In this document: one piece after another, positions 44,240 to 55,484 of the stretch
How positions within the stretch are numbered: position 1 is the first letter of the stretch
How the letters are laid out: every line of letters begins with the position of its first letter
Assembly: GCA_944548615.1 (NCBI GenBank)
Contig: OX155961.1
Coordinates: 31,078,204-31,142,203, forward strand
Reading direction: 5' to 3'
DNA: 64,000 nt
From: Micropterix aruncella
Taxonomy: Eukaryota; Arthropoda; Insecta; Lepidoptera; Micropterigidae
The notes under the pieces: model-generated
What the model was told of the DNA's origin: nothing
Seen by the model: the letters and a program-made list of their open reading frames with translations, nothing else
Database searches by the model: none
Position numbers and translations under genes: made by a program

Positions 44240-45058
44240 CGAGGTACTTCAGTTCATTTTAAACCACACAGTCCTTTTAAACTAAGCGAAGGCAATGGTC
44301 CCAAATTGTATAATGACAGAGGAGAAATGGAAACACCTAAAGAACAATCAAGAGTTTTTAAGACAATATTAATAAATGGTTATTTAAAATAGGGAGGTCT
44401 AAATCTGAAAACTTGGTTTGTAAAGCGTATGTATAACGGTTAATTAAAAATATTATTGTATATTTATATAAATTATTATGTGTATATTAATAGTATATCA
44501 TATCACATTTTTATTTATATTATTTCATATTTTTTAGCACTGCTTTTATAATTGTATTTATATATTTTATTAAATTATAAATATGTTTATACCATATAAA
44601 ATATCATTTATTATTTATTGAAATCATATTTACGTATATGTGTATTTGCCATATTGTATTGTACGAATAATGCATTGTAGGTAATAACCTATAATGTATT
44701 ATTCGTACAAATTTAGTGTTTTGATTTGTAATATAGTGTTACTTATTTAATATTATATATAATTCAATCTTAAATAAGTACAGTCATTAATTATAAAAAT
44801 ATTTTTTTTTACGTTAATTAGGATAATTGTTACATAAGTTGTATTACTTATTTTAATTACTCTGACCCACCTAGATACGGGACAGTTTAGTCCTAGTTAG
44901 GTGGGCAAAGATACGGGACAGTTTAGTTCTAGTTAGGTGGGCAATGAGCATTAGCTGCATTTCGGTATTTTTTCCGAGTTACTTATAACATTGATAACAA
45001 TGGGGCTAAATGTACAAAAATCAAATGAATAAGGATTAAACCTTTAAAAAAATACAGT
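44240..45058 (+). mobile_element. LINE 3' end (copy d) with duplicated hairpin arm
   Basis: GGTCCCAAATTGTATAATGA starts the end of ORF2 (GPKLYND), frameshifted relative to copy a; the following ~650 bp match copy a. The hairpin CCCACCTA...TAGGTGGG (44866-44905) is followed by a 36-bp tandem duplication of its 3' half, giving a second TAGGTGGG at 44934-44941. It ends near AATGAATAAGG. Confidence 0.75.
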
Positions 45059-45059
45059 C

Positions 45060-45270
45060 TGCCGCTCGACCTCACGATTCAACTCCATACTACAAAGTGT
45101 ATGCACATACGCTACTAGCATGTTTTAAGCGCAAATCTATCAAGGAACTTATCTAACCTGACGAATGCGTAACAAGCGCGTTCCAGTTTTTCGCATAGCG
45201 CATCGATGTGTAAATTCCATCTTAGGGCAATGTCAATAACAAAACCCAAAAACTTAGGCAACATCGCAGG
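45060..45270 (-). pseudogene. LINE reverse transcriptase thumb relic
   Basis: The minus strand from ~45265 reads KFLGFVIDIALRWNLHIDAL, CEKLERACYAFVRL and then (stop) YGVES.GRAAD. This is the LG..ID..L.W..HI..LC.KL and YG...WG order seen after the FADD block in LINE reverse transcriptases. Upstream parts are missing. Confidence 0.6.
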
Positions 45271-45423
45271 CTAGAGTGGTTCATTTTTATTTTTTATTTT
45301 ACCCTTCATTGTAAAGGCCCACCTCAATATCTACTATCGACAATAAAACTACTAACTATCATTATGTTATTTTTGTCGTTAACCTTAATGTCGACAATAA
45401 CATTACAGGCGGCGGCTTTTTAT

Positions 45424-45542
45424 AACATCACGTGGCATTACTCAGTCGGTTACCCATCCAAGTACTGTCCACGGCCTACGCTATGAAACTTCGATGATCA
45501 GACGGGAATCAGTATTTTAACGGGGTTACAGACGTTACAGGC
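45424..45542 (-). mobile_element. 5S rRNA-derived sequence, copy 2, near full length
   Basis: The minus strand begins GCCTGTAACGTCTGTAACCC, continues GATTCCCGTCTGATCATCGA and GTGGACAGTACTTGGATGGG, and ends TGAGTAATGCCACGTGATGT. It aligns with all ~119 nt of 5S rRNA, with changes throughout the stems. The TGAGTA.TRCCACGTG ending is shared with copy 1 and differs from 5S. Confidence 0.75.
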
Positions 45543-47436
45543 GAATAATCGATGTTATATTAGGGGAACAAAATCCCCTAATATTGAAATTTATGAAATT
45601 AGTCTTCGCCACATTTAGAACAAGGCCATTCCCAGAGACCCGCAAAGGCTTTGCGGTTTCTCATTCAGTTCCAGCGAGCAATTCGCTGGAAGAATTACGA
45701 AGCGTACTGAAGTTCGTTTGCAGTTTTAGCTCGGTTCGTTTAGATTTTGTTTGGAGTTAGAGTTTGTCTGGAGAATAACTCGGTTATATGTATGTATATT
45801 CTGATTTGGAAAAAATGATACGATCAGATGCCTACAGTTCCAACCAATCCTAAAGAATCGTGTTTAAATTGTACTGGATGCAAAAGGTATTGATTATTCT
45901 AGAAAATTATTAATCTTAGAAGAGTTTTTGGTATCATGAAATATGCGATAGAACCCTTATTTGCTCTGAATAGACGTTGGTTGCGTCTTAAACAGTCTCC
46001 GTAGCTGACCTTTGATTACCCACATGAAATAGCTATTAACTACGAGTTTGCTGTCGACTATTGCAGCGAGATAATTTTTCATATAAATAATGAATAACCT
46101 ATTTCCGAGACATGGACTTTGGGAAATTCCAGGAATTTTTATCCGCCTTCGGATGCTTTGGTTGCGACGGTGGTTACCTGCTGTTGTTGTATTTAAGAGA
46201 AAACCAGTCATTAGGTAAATTGTATTACCGTCAAAGCCGTAATGGTAACGTTTTGACAGCAGTATCTCATGACAGCAGTGTCTCATTAAAACGGCGGCGC
46301 CTTACCCTTTACACGTAGGGTGAGGAACTTGGATACAAGAGTCCGCGCGTCATATTCGGCATAGCATGCTATAATCGCATGCTATAATAGTAGGTATATT
46401 TGAGAATATTTATTTATCTTTATTTTATAAAATTATGCAAATTAAAAATTAGATGTTGGCAAAAATAAAAGTATAAGTAACACATAATTATTTTTCACAT
46501 CCTTTTTTTCCGAAGCAGATAAGTTGACAATTTTGTAGATTTTATCACCCCACTAGATGTTACTTATATTTTAAGGTGTTAACCCTTGGAGTAAATGGGT
46601 ATTTTCATGGATGCATCTGTCTCTTTTGCAGGATTTTCGGCGACATCGACCTTAAAGTACTATAACTACGAAACTACTACACCAATCATAAAAAGAACAA
46701 CTGCACTCCCAGTCCGGTGTCCCATTCCACCTCCTTCGCCTTTAAGCGGTAAAGTTTGTGTCGGTGTGAATTTCAGTTTCCGTTTCAGAGTCACGTCACG
46801 CGTCAGAATTTAGGAAGCGTTTGGGCCGCGCGCGGGAGCGACGGAGCGTAAAAATCCGCGCCTCGCATTACTGTTTTCCGTGAAATTTCCTTTGATTGGC
46901 GTTCCAACAAAAAGGAGAGGCGCTAGCGACGGCCTGCCTGATAGGTAAACCGACACGGTTACATTGTACAAAGAAGGAGCATGGGTTGGACCTACTGTAA
47001 TAAGAAGCGTCTTTTCTTTTCAAAGGAAAAGGGAATGTCGGGGCGCACAGACGTTAGTTTAACGTGAAACGTCGCTAAAATCACTTACGGACGCACATCA
47101 CCCACTATTTTTCTAAAACCACTATTAAATTTGCTGCAAGACTGCTACTGAAGCTGCATGACTGGAATAATTAACCGAATAAAATTAGGAAAGCCCCCAA
47201 CATCACTTTGTTTTCCAAGGCCAGGCTCAAGGAGCACAGAAACCAAAAATCATAACAAAACCAACACCTCCTTCTCCCCCTCCTTCTTGCTTCCCTTTTC
47301 TTCCTCCATCTTCTTCCTTTTCTCTACGTCTTTATTTTATTTATTTGGTTTTTCTAGGTTTGTGTTTATTTAATCCTTGTTATTTTTATTTTGAATAGCC
47401 GACTCAAAACTTGTAATGTATACTCGTACACACGGG
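45543..47436. other. No gene; twin hairpins and a CpG-rich patch
   Basis: Two adjacent snap-backs lie at 45640-45656 (CCGCAAAG/CTTTGCGG) and 45670-45690 (TCCAGCGA/TCGCTGGA). 46820-46960 is CpG-rich (GGCCGCGCGCGGGAGCGACGG) with an inverted CCAAT (GATTGG) nearby, which could be a host promoter, but no exon was recognised. Confidence 0.4.
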
Positions 47437-47860
47437 GCAATTCAAATTCAAATTCAAATTCTTTATTGTACAAAAAATCATAATATCAGTTACAAATAAA
47501 TTAAACCTAACCTAACTGGATCGCACGAGACGTCCGCACTAAGGTAGGCTCAGATTCGTATAATTAAGTACTGTCAAATGCTAAATAAAAAAATACGTTG
47601 AAGAATAAAATCAAGTAAACTAAAATTTTTGTATAAAATAAAATTTCAAATAATCTTAAAACGTATGTGATAATAATAATATAAAGAACAAAAAGCATAC
47701 CAATCATAAATATATGGTAGGTGAATAATAATGTGTTAGGAATGGTAAGTTAGCTAGGAATAAAGGAAATTAGTTTTTCAGTTTCTTTCCTTCCCTGGGT
47801 GATCAACCAGTGAGTTAGTCTTTTTTTTGTTTATATTTATACCTTGAGTATAAATGCCGG
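47437..47860 (-). mobile_element. LINE 3' UTR with (AATTTG)n tail, minus strand
   Basis: On the minus strand a non-coding stretch ends TTGTACAATAAAGAATTTGAATTTGAATTTGAATT: a polyadenylation signal, then a 6-bp repeat tail at 47437-47461. No ORF2 piece was found upstream. Confidence 0.5.
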
Positions 47861-48548
47861 GTATATCCTTAGTTTTATTGAACAACGAATCAATGAAACG
47901 AAACAGAGACAGACGATATAACGAGCATAGCGAGGAAGCTGGTAACGAAGGTAGGTGTGTGTATAGTAATGCCCTCTATTGGGAATCAGGAATAAATAAC
48001 GGGAAAGTTCACCGATGTACCATTTGCCTGTTAGTCGATGTCGATGTTAGTCGAGTCTGAATTCTATGTCGATGTTTGGAGACGCCATCGGCAGATGTAT
48101 CAGTCTTGCCAGCTGGCTCTATCTATCGGCCCAGGAGATTGGCGTTAGAGGCGAACGCTCCACTGTTCACCGTCGACGCCTCAGTTTTGTAAAGCTTCCG
48201 AGACCGTCTCGCTCGTTCAGCACCAAATATTGGTATACTATTGTGTGTTCCAGATACTTCTCTTTTAAACGAAATATGTATTTCCACTTATGTATCTCTT
48301 GCGGGTGCTACGGCTGACATTTGAAAATTTGCGTGAAGTTCCTAGACGTGTGTTTACTATTTTACTCAATAATATTGTGCACTTATTATCGAGTTTTCAA
48401 AGTATATACTTAGATTTTTCTGTGGAAACAACCTACATTCTCTTGTCGTATTACATGTGACTGTACTTTTTTCGGCAAATCAAAACATAACACAACAGTG
48501 TCCCTTAAAGACCAAAGAACAGTGACTGCAGATTAATTTCGTCAACAC
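47861..48548. other. No assigned gene
   Basis: Short open frames on the plus strand (47854-48317) without motifs. Mixed composition. Confidence 0.4.
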
Positions 48549-48731
48549 TTGCTTGCCCAGGTTCATAAAAAAAGACGTCCTCGAACCAATGTCGTCCATG
48601 CGTTCCACAAAGCCATTGAAGTGGTCCCTAAGAAGGACTGGTCCAACTGCTTTTTACAATGGTTTCAGCGAATACAAAAATATATAAATTATGAAGGCAT
48701 ATACTTTAAAAAAACAATAAATTTACCATAA
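48549..48731 (+). pseudogene. Mariner-type transposase, extreme C-terminus
   Basis: RTNVVHAFHKAIEVVPKKDW, then FLQWFQRIQKYINYEGIYFK, matches the ...F..WF.R..KCI...G.YFE ending of Tc1/mariner-group transposases. No catalytic residues remain. A Helitron begins 16 bp downstream. Confidence 0.65.
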
Positions 48732-48746
48732 CTTTAATATATGGTA

Positions 48747-48978
48747 CTAGCTGCGCCCAGCGGTTTCACCCACGTGGTGATGGAAAATTGTGATAATGAT
48801 GATAGAAAACTATATATCTTTATAAATTATAGCCTATGTGTTATTCTGATGTGTAAGCTATATTATTGTAAAGTTTCATCAAAATCCATTCATTAGTTTT
48901 TGCTTAAAAGAGTAACAAATATCCATACATACATACAAACTTTCGCGTTTATAATATTATATTATTATTATAGTAGGA
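48747..48978 (-). mobile_element. Helitron H1, minus-strand copy
   Basis: CTAGCTGCGCCCAGCGGTTT at the lower end and ...TTATAGTAGGA at the upper end, i.e. TCC...GCAGCTAG on the minus strand. The 5' end carries a short ATTATT expansion. Confidence 0.85.
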
Positions 48979-48979
48979 T

Positions 48980-49223
48980 AGTAGGATAGAATTTAAATTT
49001 CGAATGTCAATTTCTTAGATTTTTTTCCTACTTACTTGACAGTTATCGTTATATTTTAGATAATTCACGCTGTATCTTTATAAATTATAGCCTATGTGTT
49101 ATTCTGATGTGTAATCTATATTATTGTAAAGTTTCATCAAAATCCATTTAGTAGTTTTTGCGTGAAAGAGTAACAAACATCCATACATACATACAAACTT
49201 TCGCGTTTATAATATTAGTAGGA
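48980..49223 (-). mobile_element. Helitron H1, variant 3' end, adjacent minus-strand copy
   Basis: TCCTACTAATATTATAAACG (read from 49223) to the TGACAGTTATCG...AATTTAAATTCTA variant end. It abuts the previous copy, forming a second Helitron tandem. Confidence 0.8.
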
Positions 49224-49453
49224 TTATCAGAATTTAGGAACGTTCAGTATTTCCCCACAAGTGTTTGACCCACTATACATTTCAGTACAAATTTACAATT
49301 TTCAATAGCCTGTAACTTTTGAACAGTGCCAAATTTCAGGTGTATGTGTGTGTGTTGTTTAATTTAATTATTATATGAAAAACATAAATTAAACAAATTT
49401 ATTATACAATATCGGTTTTAGAATTGGCGTGACTTGCAGTACTCCAAAGAAAC

Positions 49454-49728
49454 ACGGCCCGGTGGTATAGTGGTTAGGTCGCCTGATTGCAAGGTCCCGG
49501 CTTCGATTTCCGGCTGGGTCACCATTTTCCCTTGGGATCAAATTAACGGAATTGCATTTTCAATTCTGTCGATCGAATGTGGACAAGACACACATTTCAG
49601 ACATGTTACACGCACACATACATATAACACGTCATAGTAGGGTTGGTTGTAAGAGGTTGTCATATGACAATTAAACCCGCCCATTGTGACATTTTCACAA
49701 AAAAGAGTATAAACCAACAAACAAACAT
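49454..49728 (+). mobile_element. tRNA-derived SINE
   Basis: The head GGCCCGGTGGTATAGTGGTT (A box) ... GGCTTCGATTTCCGGCTGGG (B box) is tRNA-like. The body contains GACACACATTTCAGACATG and GACAATTAAACCCGCCCATT. The tail is (CAAA)n, ACCAACAAACAAACA. 275 bp. Second copy at 16570-16820. Confidence 0.8.
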
Positions 49729-50164
49729 ATTGAGATTTTTTTATTTTAGAACAAAATATTGCAAATTTTTGTAACGCCAAACCCTGGCGAATATTCATTG
49801 ATGACGTTTAAGTAAAAAGAATGGTAAAAAACTGCATTAAATGATTCAAAAAGAAAAACATATTTCTGTAAAAATATTCAGATTTAGCTAACGTTAGAGA
49901 GAAAGTGTATAAATATTCAAAATTAAAATGAACTAAATGACCTTTATCATTGTTCGATATAATAATATCGATGAAAAACGATCATAACTCCACCATTCTC
50001 TCCGTGACGGTGACAAATGTATTTCTGACGAAAAGATAAGGGTTTTGTTATTTTATGCGGTAAAATCCATTTTTTTTAAACATAGCGGCTAAATGTTTTT
50101 ATTATTAGGATACATTAGAAACTAATTCAATGGATAATAATAACCATGAAAAGTAAAAGTTAAA
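49729..50164. other. No recognisable feature
   Basis: AT-rich spacer. Confidence 0.5.
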
Positions 50165-50655
50165 AATAGAATAAAACGAATTTACCGCGTGAAGTTTGTA
50201 GCACCCGTCGTTTCGGCAACGTTGTAGCCGCCGTTGTCCAAGGTCGACTAAAGTACTGTCAATCGTCATCCGTTGTTCTGCGGGTAGGCGGCAAACTGCT
50301 GCTGTTACTCCGCAAATTATAACGGTGGTGGGGTGGCTGGGTCAGCGCGCGCGAATTTTGAAAAACCGCTGTGCACACTGCACTCACTGTATACTGTGTC
50401 ACGTCCTTGCGTTCGGCGTTGGGCATGGAAAACATTTTAAGTAAAGGGTTACACATAATAGAGAGTTTGTAACTGTCGTCTCTATTGAATTTCGGGTTTC
50501 TTCTTATTTCAATGGCTTCCCGGATCATGCATGAAAATAAACCTGTTCTTTGGATAGCACAATGGAATTTTGAAACTGCATCAAGTGGTTACTATCGCTA
50601 TCCAATATGTGCCGATTTTTCTCGCTGAACGTTTTTAACAGCTTTTTTGTTTTCC
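50165..50655 (-). mobile_element. Penelope-like element, C-terminal fragment, minus strand
   Basis: On the minus strand: AAAGCTGTTAAAAACGTTCA (as at 8471), then MIREAIEIRRNPKFNRDDSY ... VFQNSRAL ... HHRYNLRS, a stop at 50259, and the 3' UTR with CGAAACGACGGGTGCTAC and CGCGGTAAATTCG ending ~50165. The GIY-YIG core is truncated and frameshifted. Confidence 0.8.
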
Positions 50656-50765
50656 ATCAGTCGAGGTACAAAGTAGTGCTACAAACTTCCCGCGGTAAAT
50701 TCGTTTTATTCTATTTAAAATGTCAGACAACCGCGACAGTCATTGGTTTAAATAAATGTTTACGG
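50656..50765 (+). mobile_element. Penelope-like 3' UTR fragment, plus strand, head-on to the previous one
   Basis: GTGCTACAAACTTCCCGCGG, TAAATTCGTTTTATTCTATT, ATGTCAGACAACCGCGACAG matches 8928-8985 in the opposite orientation to its neighbour. This makes an inverted pair of Penelope termini. Confidence 0.7.
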
Positions 50766-51385
50766 AGATTAGGAATTGTAAATCAATACTATAATCAGTA
50801 CTATACGGTGAGTCTAATATGTCAAGGGACTGTAAACTGCAGGTTTTGCTCAATTACTACCTCCCCTGGGCTTTATTTGCTACTCAAATTCCATATCGTA
50901 TTGGCGGGTAATGCTGAGAAGATATCACATTTGTGTCTTTGAGGCTTAATAATTTAGGAGTTAATATGACTATACCATGTATGGGTGTTTTTGTTATGAT
51001 ACAAATTGTATTCCCGTTAGTTTTATTTAATTTTGAAGACGTTGCATCTCATAACAACTAATGCAATTGATCACAACATAGCATAATACATTGCTCAATG
51101 ACCTACTACGAATTTGCAGTTAAAATTTCACTACGAAACGCAACGTGTAAATGGCACTAATCGTTCCAAAAATTGTTGACTCTACTTTTATGTTCATACT
51201 GTATAACAGTATGGCGCCATATCATGATCGTGTATGTATACATTTAATTATGATTGCATATAATAAATGTGTAATTATAATGAATATGTCATTATTTTTA
51301 CATATACGAAAATGTAATTATAATTATGCTGAACATGTAATTGAACGCCATACGTTTAATACGGCGGCGTTCTTGGTATAATAGT
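50766..51385. other. No recognisable feature
   Basis: AT-rich spacer with no matched repeat. Confidence 0.45.
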
Positions 51386-52230
51386 ATGGAGGCACACAAG
51401 AGTCCTACCCGGGGTAGTCGTACATACAAGGAAGATAATGAATAGGAGCTGAATCGTAAATTGAACCAATCCGAAACACAGTGGATCGTATGGCTCAGGC
51501 TGCAAGAAACCATTCGATACCTATTTTCCTTCCCAAAAAGTCACCTACCTAAGTCAATTAACTAAAGCTGTCAACTACAACGGGCGAACCCGTCACCTCA
51601 GAAAGTTTTAACGATATTAGAAAGTTCTATCTCCTGTGAGGTGAGAGTAGAATAATTTGCACGAAAGCAGTCCACTGTCTAGTTACGCCACTCGATCTTA
51701 AGAAGCCAACGCTTTGACGCGAGATAACCATGTCAATCAATCAGCGAGCAGTCACTCACGCCCTTACTTCCAGTTGCAACGAGATTACTATGGACTCCTA
51801 ACTGATTATAGGTTCGAGGTTGCTTGCACGGTCCTCTCCCTTACGTAGCAGTGATATGGTTTCAAAGGAATCTATCGCGGACCACGGCATCCTTTGCCCG
51901 GCTGTTCACTTGGTATCGGGTAGCCGATTGGTCATTTCAAGAGCAGTTGCCGTAATGCTTAAAACTACCCCTGCTCTACAGGAAACAATACTGTTTCCAG
52001 ACGGCTGTCAGTCGGAGTGCACAGTCGATTGGTTGGCGCCGCACGGTGAGCCAAACCAGGTGTGCCCGAAGGTTGACTCCTAGGGAACACTGGCCCGCAG
52101 GCTAGAGTCTTACCTGGGCTCGCACTTCTGCTTGGAGGTCGCCGGATGAGTGTTGACCCGTGAGTTTGACTATTCCTAAACGCATGGGTCTTAGTGGCCT
52201 AACTGCAACAGGGCCCATTAGCTCTCTAAG
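51386..52230 (+). repeat. GC-rich repeat family R, longest copy (copy 3)
   Basis: Includes the 5' block (GAGTCCTACCCGGGGTAG, TGAATAGGAGCTGAATCGTA, AACCAATCCGAAACACAGTG), the middle (GGGCGAACCCGTCACCTCAG, GTTCGAGGTTGCTTGCACGG, CTATCGCGGACCACGGCATC) and the 3' block (AGAGTCTTACCTGGGCTCGC, GTGTTGACCCGTGAGTTTGA, GGGTCTTAGTGGCC). The 5' and 3' blocks resemble each other, so the family may have terminal direct repeats or a tandem origin. An 87-codon plus frame (51820-52083) is open. Confidence 0.75.
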
Positions 52231-52525
52231 TCAATCAGTCCTTTATAATCAACTATTTATTATCAATGTTTTTATAGATGGCTATATAGTATCGCCATCA
52301 GTGCTATCGGCGCAACCTGCATTTCGCTGACGCAGAAGGTTTGCTAAAACGTAATATGTACATAGTTAAGCAATCTATCCGCATATATAACCATGTAAAT
52401 ACGCACTAATAGGAAATAACTGTTTACGTTCCTACGATTACAGTACAACACATGTGCACAAAAGGCGCCGAAGAAACAAGTCATTCCAGTCAATGTGGCG
52501 TTACTTACATAATTAGTTCATACAG
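52231..52525. other. No recognisable feature
   Basis: Spacer between repeat R and LINE copy e. Confidence 0.4.
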
Positions 52526-53115
52526 TTAATTCCTCACGTACATACAACCTTTGCCCAAAGACAGTTATATTTCATCGCCCCCAAATTTTTTAATACTTTA
52601 GAAGAGTCAGTAAAAAATGTTCAAAATGTACACCAATTTAAGATAAAAGTAAAAAAATGGCTCCTTAACGAAGTAGGTCGTACAAAGACTGAAAAAGAAT
52701 TGCTTCATACAATAATTTAAAATATCTGTTTATGTAGATGTATGTGTGTGTGTGTGTTATTATATATGTATGTATGTATGTCTCTTTGTGTATATGTGTA
52801 TATATGTATGTAACTAACCCTTTATCATATATATTTGTATTAACATGTGTACTATTTTATGCCATTATCTTAGTGTTAGTATTGAAAGTATTCTATTAGT
52901 CAGTACTACTCAAAAACAAGGGCTATATATTTCGTATGCCCAGATACAGGCTGTTCGGTCTAGTTGGGCATTCGTCTAGAATGATCGTATTGGTTGTGTT
53001 CATTTTCTTATTGCTTATATAAATAGTTACAAATCATATCTGTACGATCTCACTGTTAACTCTCTACTAAGTTGTAACAAATAAATAAATAATACATAAA
53101 TAAATAAATAAATAG
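52526..53115 (+). mobile_element. LINE 3' end (copy e)
   Basis: ORF2 C-terminus LIPHVHTTFAQRQLYFIAPK, FKIKVKKWLLNEVGRTKTEK, stop at 52718-52720. 3' UTR with (GT/TATG) simple repeats, hairpin ATGCCCA/TGGGCAT (52936-52971) holding GATACAGG, and an (AAAT)n tail at 53078-53115. A different subfamily from copies a, b and d. Confidence 0.8.
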
Positions 53116-53384
53116 TTTACGTTGCAAAACGTTTCCTAACAGTAGAAATTCCATTTTACCCTGGTTAGTAGCGTCAAAGCGACAAGATTAAAGGCAGAAT
53201 TCAATATAGCCACTCACGTATTTGGACTTACTGGTATTCATAAATTTTGTATGGTGACGTGAAGCTAAGGAATATATTATTATTTAACCAACACCACCGT
53301 GCGCTGCTACGTACGCGACGTCTATTTAACCATTCCAGACCGGCGCGGCGGCGTGGGACACATATGCAATATTAGAGACACAAG
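53116..53384. other. No recognisable feature
   Basis: Short spacer. A GC-rich patch lies near 53330-53360 (GGCGCGGCGGCGTGGG). Confidence 0.4.
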
Positions 53385-54155
53385 ACAACGTCCCTTTTTT
53401 TTCTCTCTCTTTATTTGAAAAAACAACAGATTTACATCAGTCTTACGTACTAGAGATAATATTACATTGAGTTATTTGATATAAATCTAAAAACGTTTTC
53501 TACTTATTAATAATTTATCTACATTGTTATACTCTTCTAATACCTTAAATATTTTATTTTAATTTAGTTCGGTTTTTTTTACTCCGTTATTTTTCACAGA
53601 GGCGAGTTGCTTGAATTGTGATTTACTTAGAAGCATACCATCAAAGCAATTTACAATTTTCACATATGAGTTATTGGTTGAACAATGCGGCGGGCGGAAG
53701 ACATCACAACGACGAGTTCTGTGGGTCGACGGAACGTTCAGCGGGAAACAACTGAGCAGATCAGGGCAGTCGAGCTTATGGGTAAAAAGTGAATTAATGA
53801 GGAGAAGATCTATAACAGTACGTCTCGTCTTCAGAGATTGACATTCAAAAAAGTGAGTTTGGGCGTTGTAATCGACGAATTCTATTTCGTGAAAGAATTT
53901 AAAACGCATCCACCTCAGAACCGTTCTCTGAACACTTTCAATGTCTGAAACATATTGTTCGTAACATGGATTCCAAACCACGCTGCCAAACTCCAATCTA
54001 CTCCGGACAAGCGATGTAAACAGGAGCATAACAACGCGTAAATCATTGAAAGGCTTCGTTACCCTCCAAATGAATCCCAGCAACTGGTACCATTTGGAGG
54101 TCATTAGCTCGATATGAGTATTGAAGCTAAGTTTACTGTTAAATGTTATATCCAT
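53385..54155 (-). mobile_element. Jockey-clade LINE, 3' end, minus strand
   Basis: The minus strand holds the end of ORF2 (54155-53559), a ~150-bp 3' UTR, a polyadenylation signal (AAATAAAG, ~53412) and an A-rich end at ~53393. 5'-truncated, as is usual for LINE insertions. The truncation point is next to a short duplication (CTGTTAAATGTTATA at 54139 and 54169). Confidence 0.8.
53559..54155 (-). CDS. Jockey-type ORF2, C-terminal ~198 residues (truncated)
   Basis: Open throughout. DITFNSKLSFNTHI is the L.ITFDSKLSF..HI block after the reverse transcriptase core. Then come LLGFIWRVTKPF, LVRSRLEFGSVVWNPCYEQY, IESVQRTVLRWMRFK and a C-terminal SLKTRRTVIDLLLINSL...DCPDLLSC. This order is that of Jockey/BMC1-type elements, where these ~200 residues follow the polymerase. 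The catalytic core is absent, so no enzyme can be made. The intact frame suggests a recent insertion. Confidence 0.85.
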   Translation of the reverse strand: MDITFNSKLSFNTHIELMTSKWYQLLGFIWRVTKPFNDLRVVMLLFTSLVRSRLEFGSVVWNPCYEQYVSDIESVQRTVLRWMRFKFFHEIEFVDYNAQTHFFECQSLKTRRTVIDLLLINSLFTHKLDCPDLLSCFPLNVPSTHRTRRCDVFRPPHCSTNNSYVKIVNCFDGMLLSKSQFKQLASVKNNGVKKTELN

Positions 54156-55230
54156 GAATCGTTAAAATACTGTTAAATGTTATACCCAAAAATATCGCTT
54201 GTATGAGAAGTATCCGATATCGATCACTCCGCTACGGAAAATCTCGCAGGCTATTAATAATTATAAACATTTTATTTAAAAAAAACAGTGAGTTGATTAT
54301 AGGCTAGAGCTAATTGGAAGTCCATTGCATACAGTCTTGGTATAACCAGTTCAAAGAATTTTTTTAAATTATATTTTTTAAGTGGCTTTTGCTAAAAATT
54401 TTGGTGGATCGTTTCTTCTTCGTAAATGCTTTAACGTTATAAATTCTATATATGAACTGGTTAGATCATCCGTTTTTAACTTTAAACATCAACGTTTTTT
54501 AAAAAAAAATATGTATTTTCCTAAAAATTATTATCAAAAGTTGCTTACTTGCTGCTACTTATTCACCCCGTTGAAGGATGTGTTGGAGCTTCAGTCCAAT
54601 ATACCCACAACAAAAAAGTAATTTCTACAGAATCGAAACCGCAAATTCGCTCAAATACACACGAGCCAGCTGCAGTTGATTTCCAACCAAATTCGGCATT
54701 TTACGCACAGTCAGGTGATGACTAATGTCATTTCTTCTGATCGATACGAAATTAAAACACATTTCTCACCCCACTCACAACTATTGCGTCACTGCTTACA
54801 ATATAAAACGCAGTACATTTCGATCGATCAATATCATTCCCTGGAGTATCCGCGCATTATCAAGTACTCTTCTTTATCTTCGAGTCAACAAATCACGCAT
54901 AGTATACGCGACTACCATTATCTTCGAATCTATCGCGGCGCTTCACACTTCGGATACACACCCACGGCTTCACCTCGCGCCCTCACTACCTACACAACGG
55001 CGAAATATCAATCAAGGCCAAGGCGTTACGAACTGGCAACCTACTAGAGACCTTCTGATTAAAAACTTCAACTTCAACATCCACGACTTTCAATGACGGA
55101 GAAGACTTCCTGATGAGAACCACCCTTCGCTCACAATCAATTGGAGTCTAGTGAAGGGTGGCCACTTTCACAGATGCCTGTTAATAAAAGCTAATCCTGT
55201 ATACAAAATAAAATGCAGGTTGAGGTTGGC
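54156..55230. other. Unassigned; weak M1 fragment and an open two-frame stretch
   Basis: 54530-54600 (TTATCAAAAGTTGCTTACTT, TTATTCACCCCGTTGAAGGA) resembles an M1 arm. 54676-55096 is open in two overlapping plus frames of 123 codons each, has ATATAAAA at ~54802 and AATAAAAG at ~55184. That is an LTR-like or promoter-to-polyA order, but I see no protein motif. Confidence 0.3.
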
Positions 55231-55254
55231 AACTTCCGTGTTCTTCGACTAGCT

Positions 55255-55420
55255 TGAACTGTGAAATCGGAGACTGTCGTGGATTTTAGACAGTATAAAT
55301 CGGTAATGTTGCAACCGCCACTATCCAGGGTAGACGGGAAAACGGCGGTAGTAACATCGCCGAAACATCGGGTGCTATAAACTTCATTTGGTAAATGCGT
55401 TTTTATACTAAACTCAACTC
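55255..55420. mobile_element. Penelope-like termini in inverted arrangement
   Basis: ATGTTGCAACCGCCACTATCCAGGGTAGAC (55308-55337) is the minus-strand version of the family's GTCTACCCTGGA...GGCTGCAAC block. It is followed directly by the plus-strand block ACGGCGGTAGTAACATCGCC, GAAACATCGGGTGCTATAAA, GGTAAATGCG. The two could pair over ~20 bp. Confidence 0.55.
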
Positions 55421-55467
55421 GCCAATACGATCTTGTAATTGCTTCTTTGGCAAAGGAGGCAGGGGAA

Positions 55468-55484
55468 GGGGGGGGGGGGGGGGG
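55468..55484. repeat. Poly-G tract (17 G)
   Basis: Uninterrupted run of 17 G directly after the Penelope fragment region. Confidence 0.95.

Noticed and set aside
49456..49522. Functional tRNA gene
   Set aside because: Imperfect B box and a SINE body with (CAAA)n tail follow, so it is a SINE head.
54676..55096. Two overlapping 123-codon plus frames
   Set aside because: Open in two frames at once and without motifs. Kept only as an unassigned stretch.
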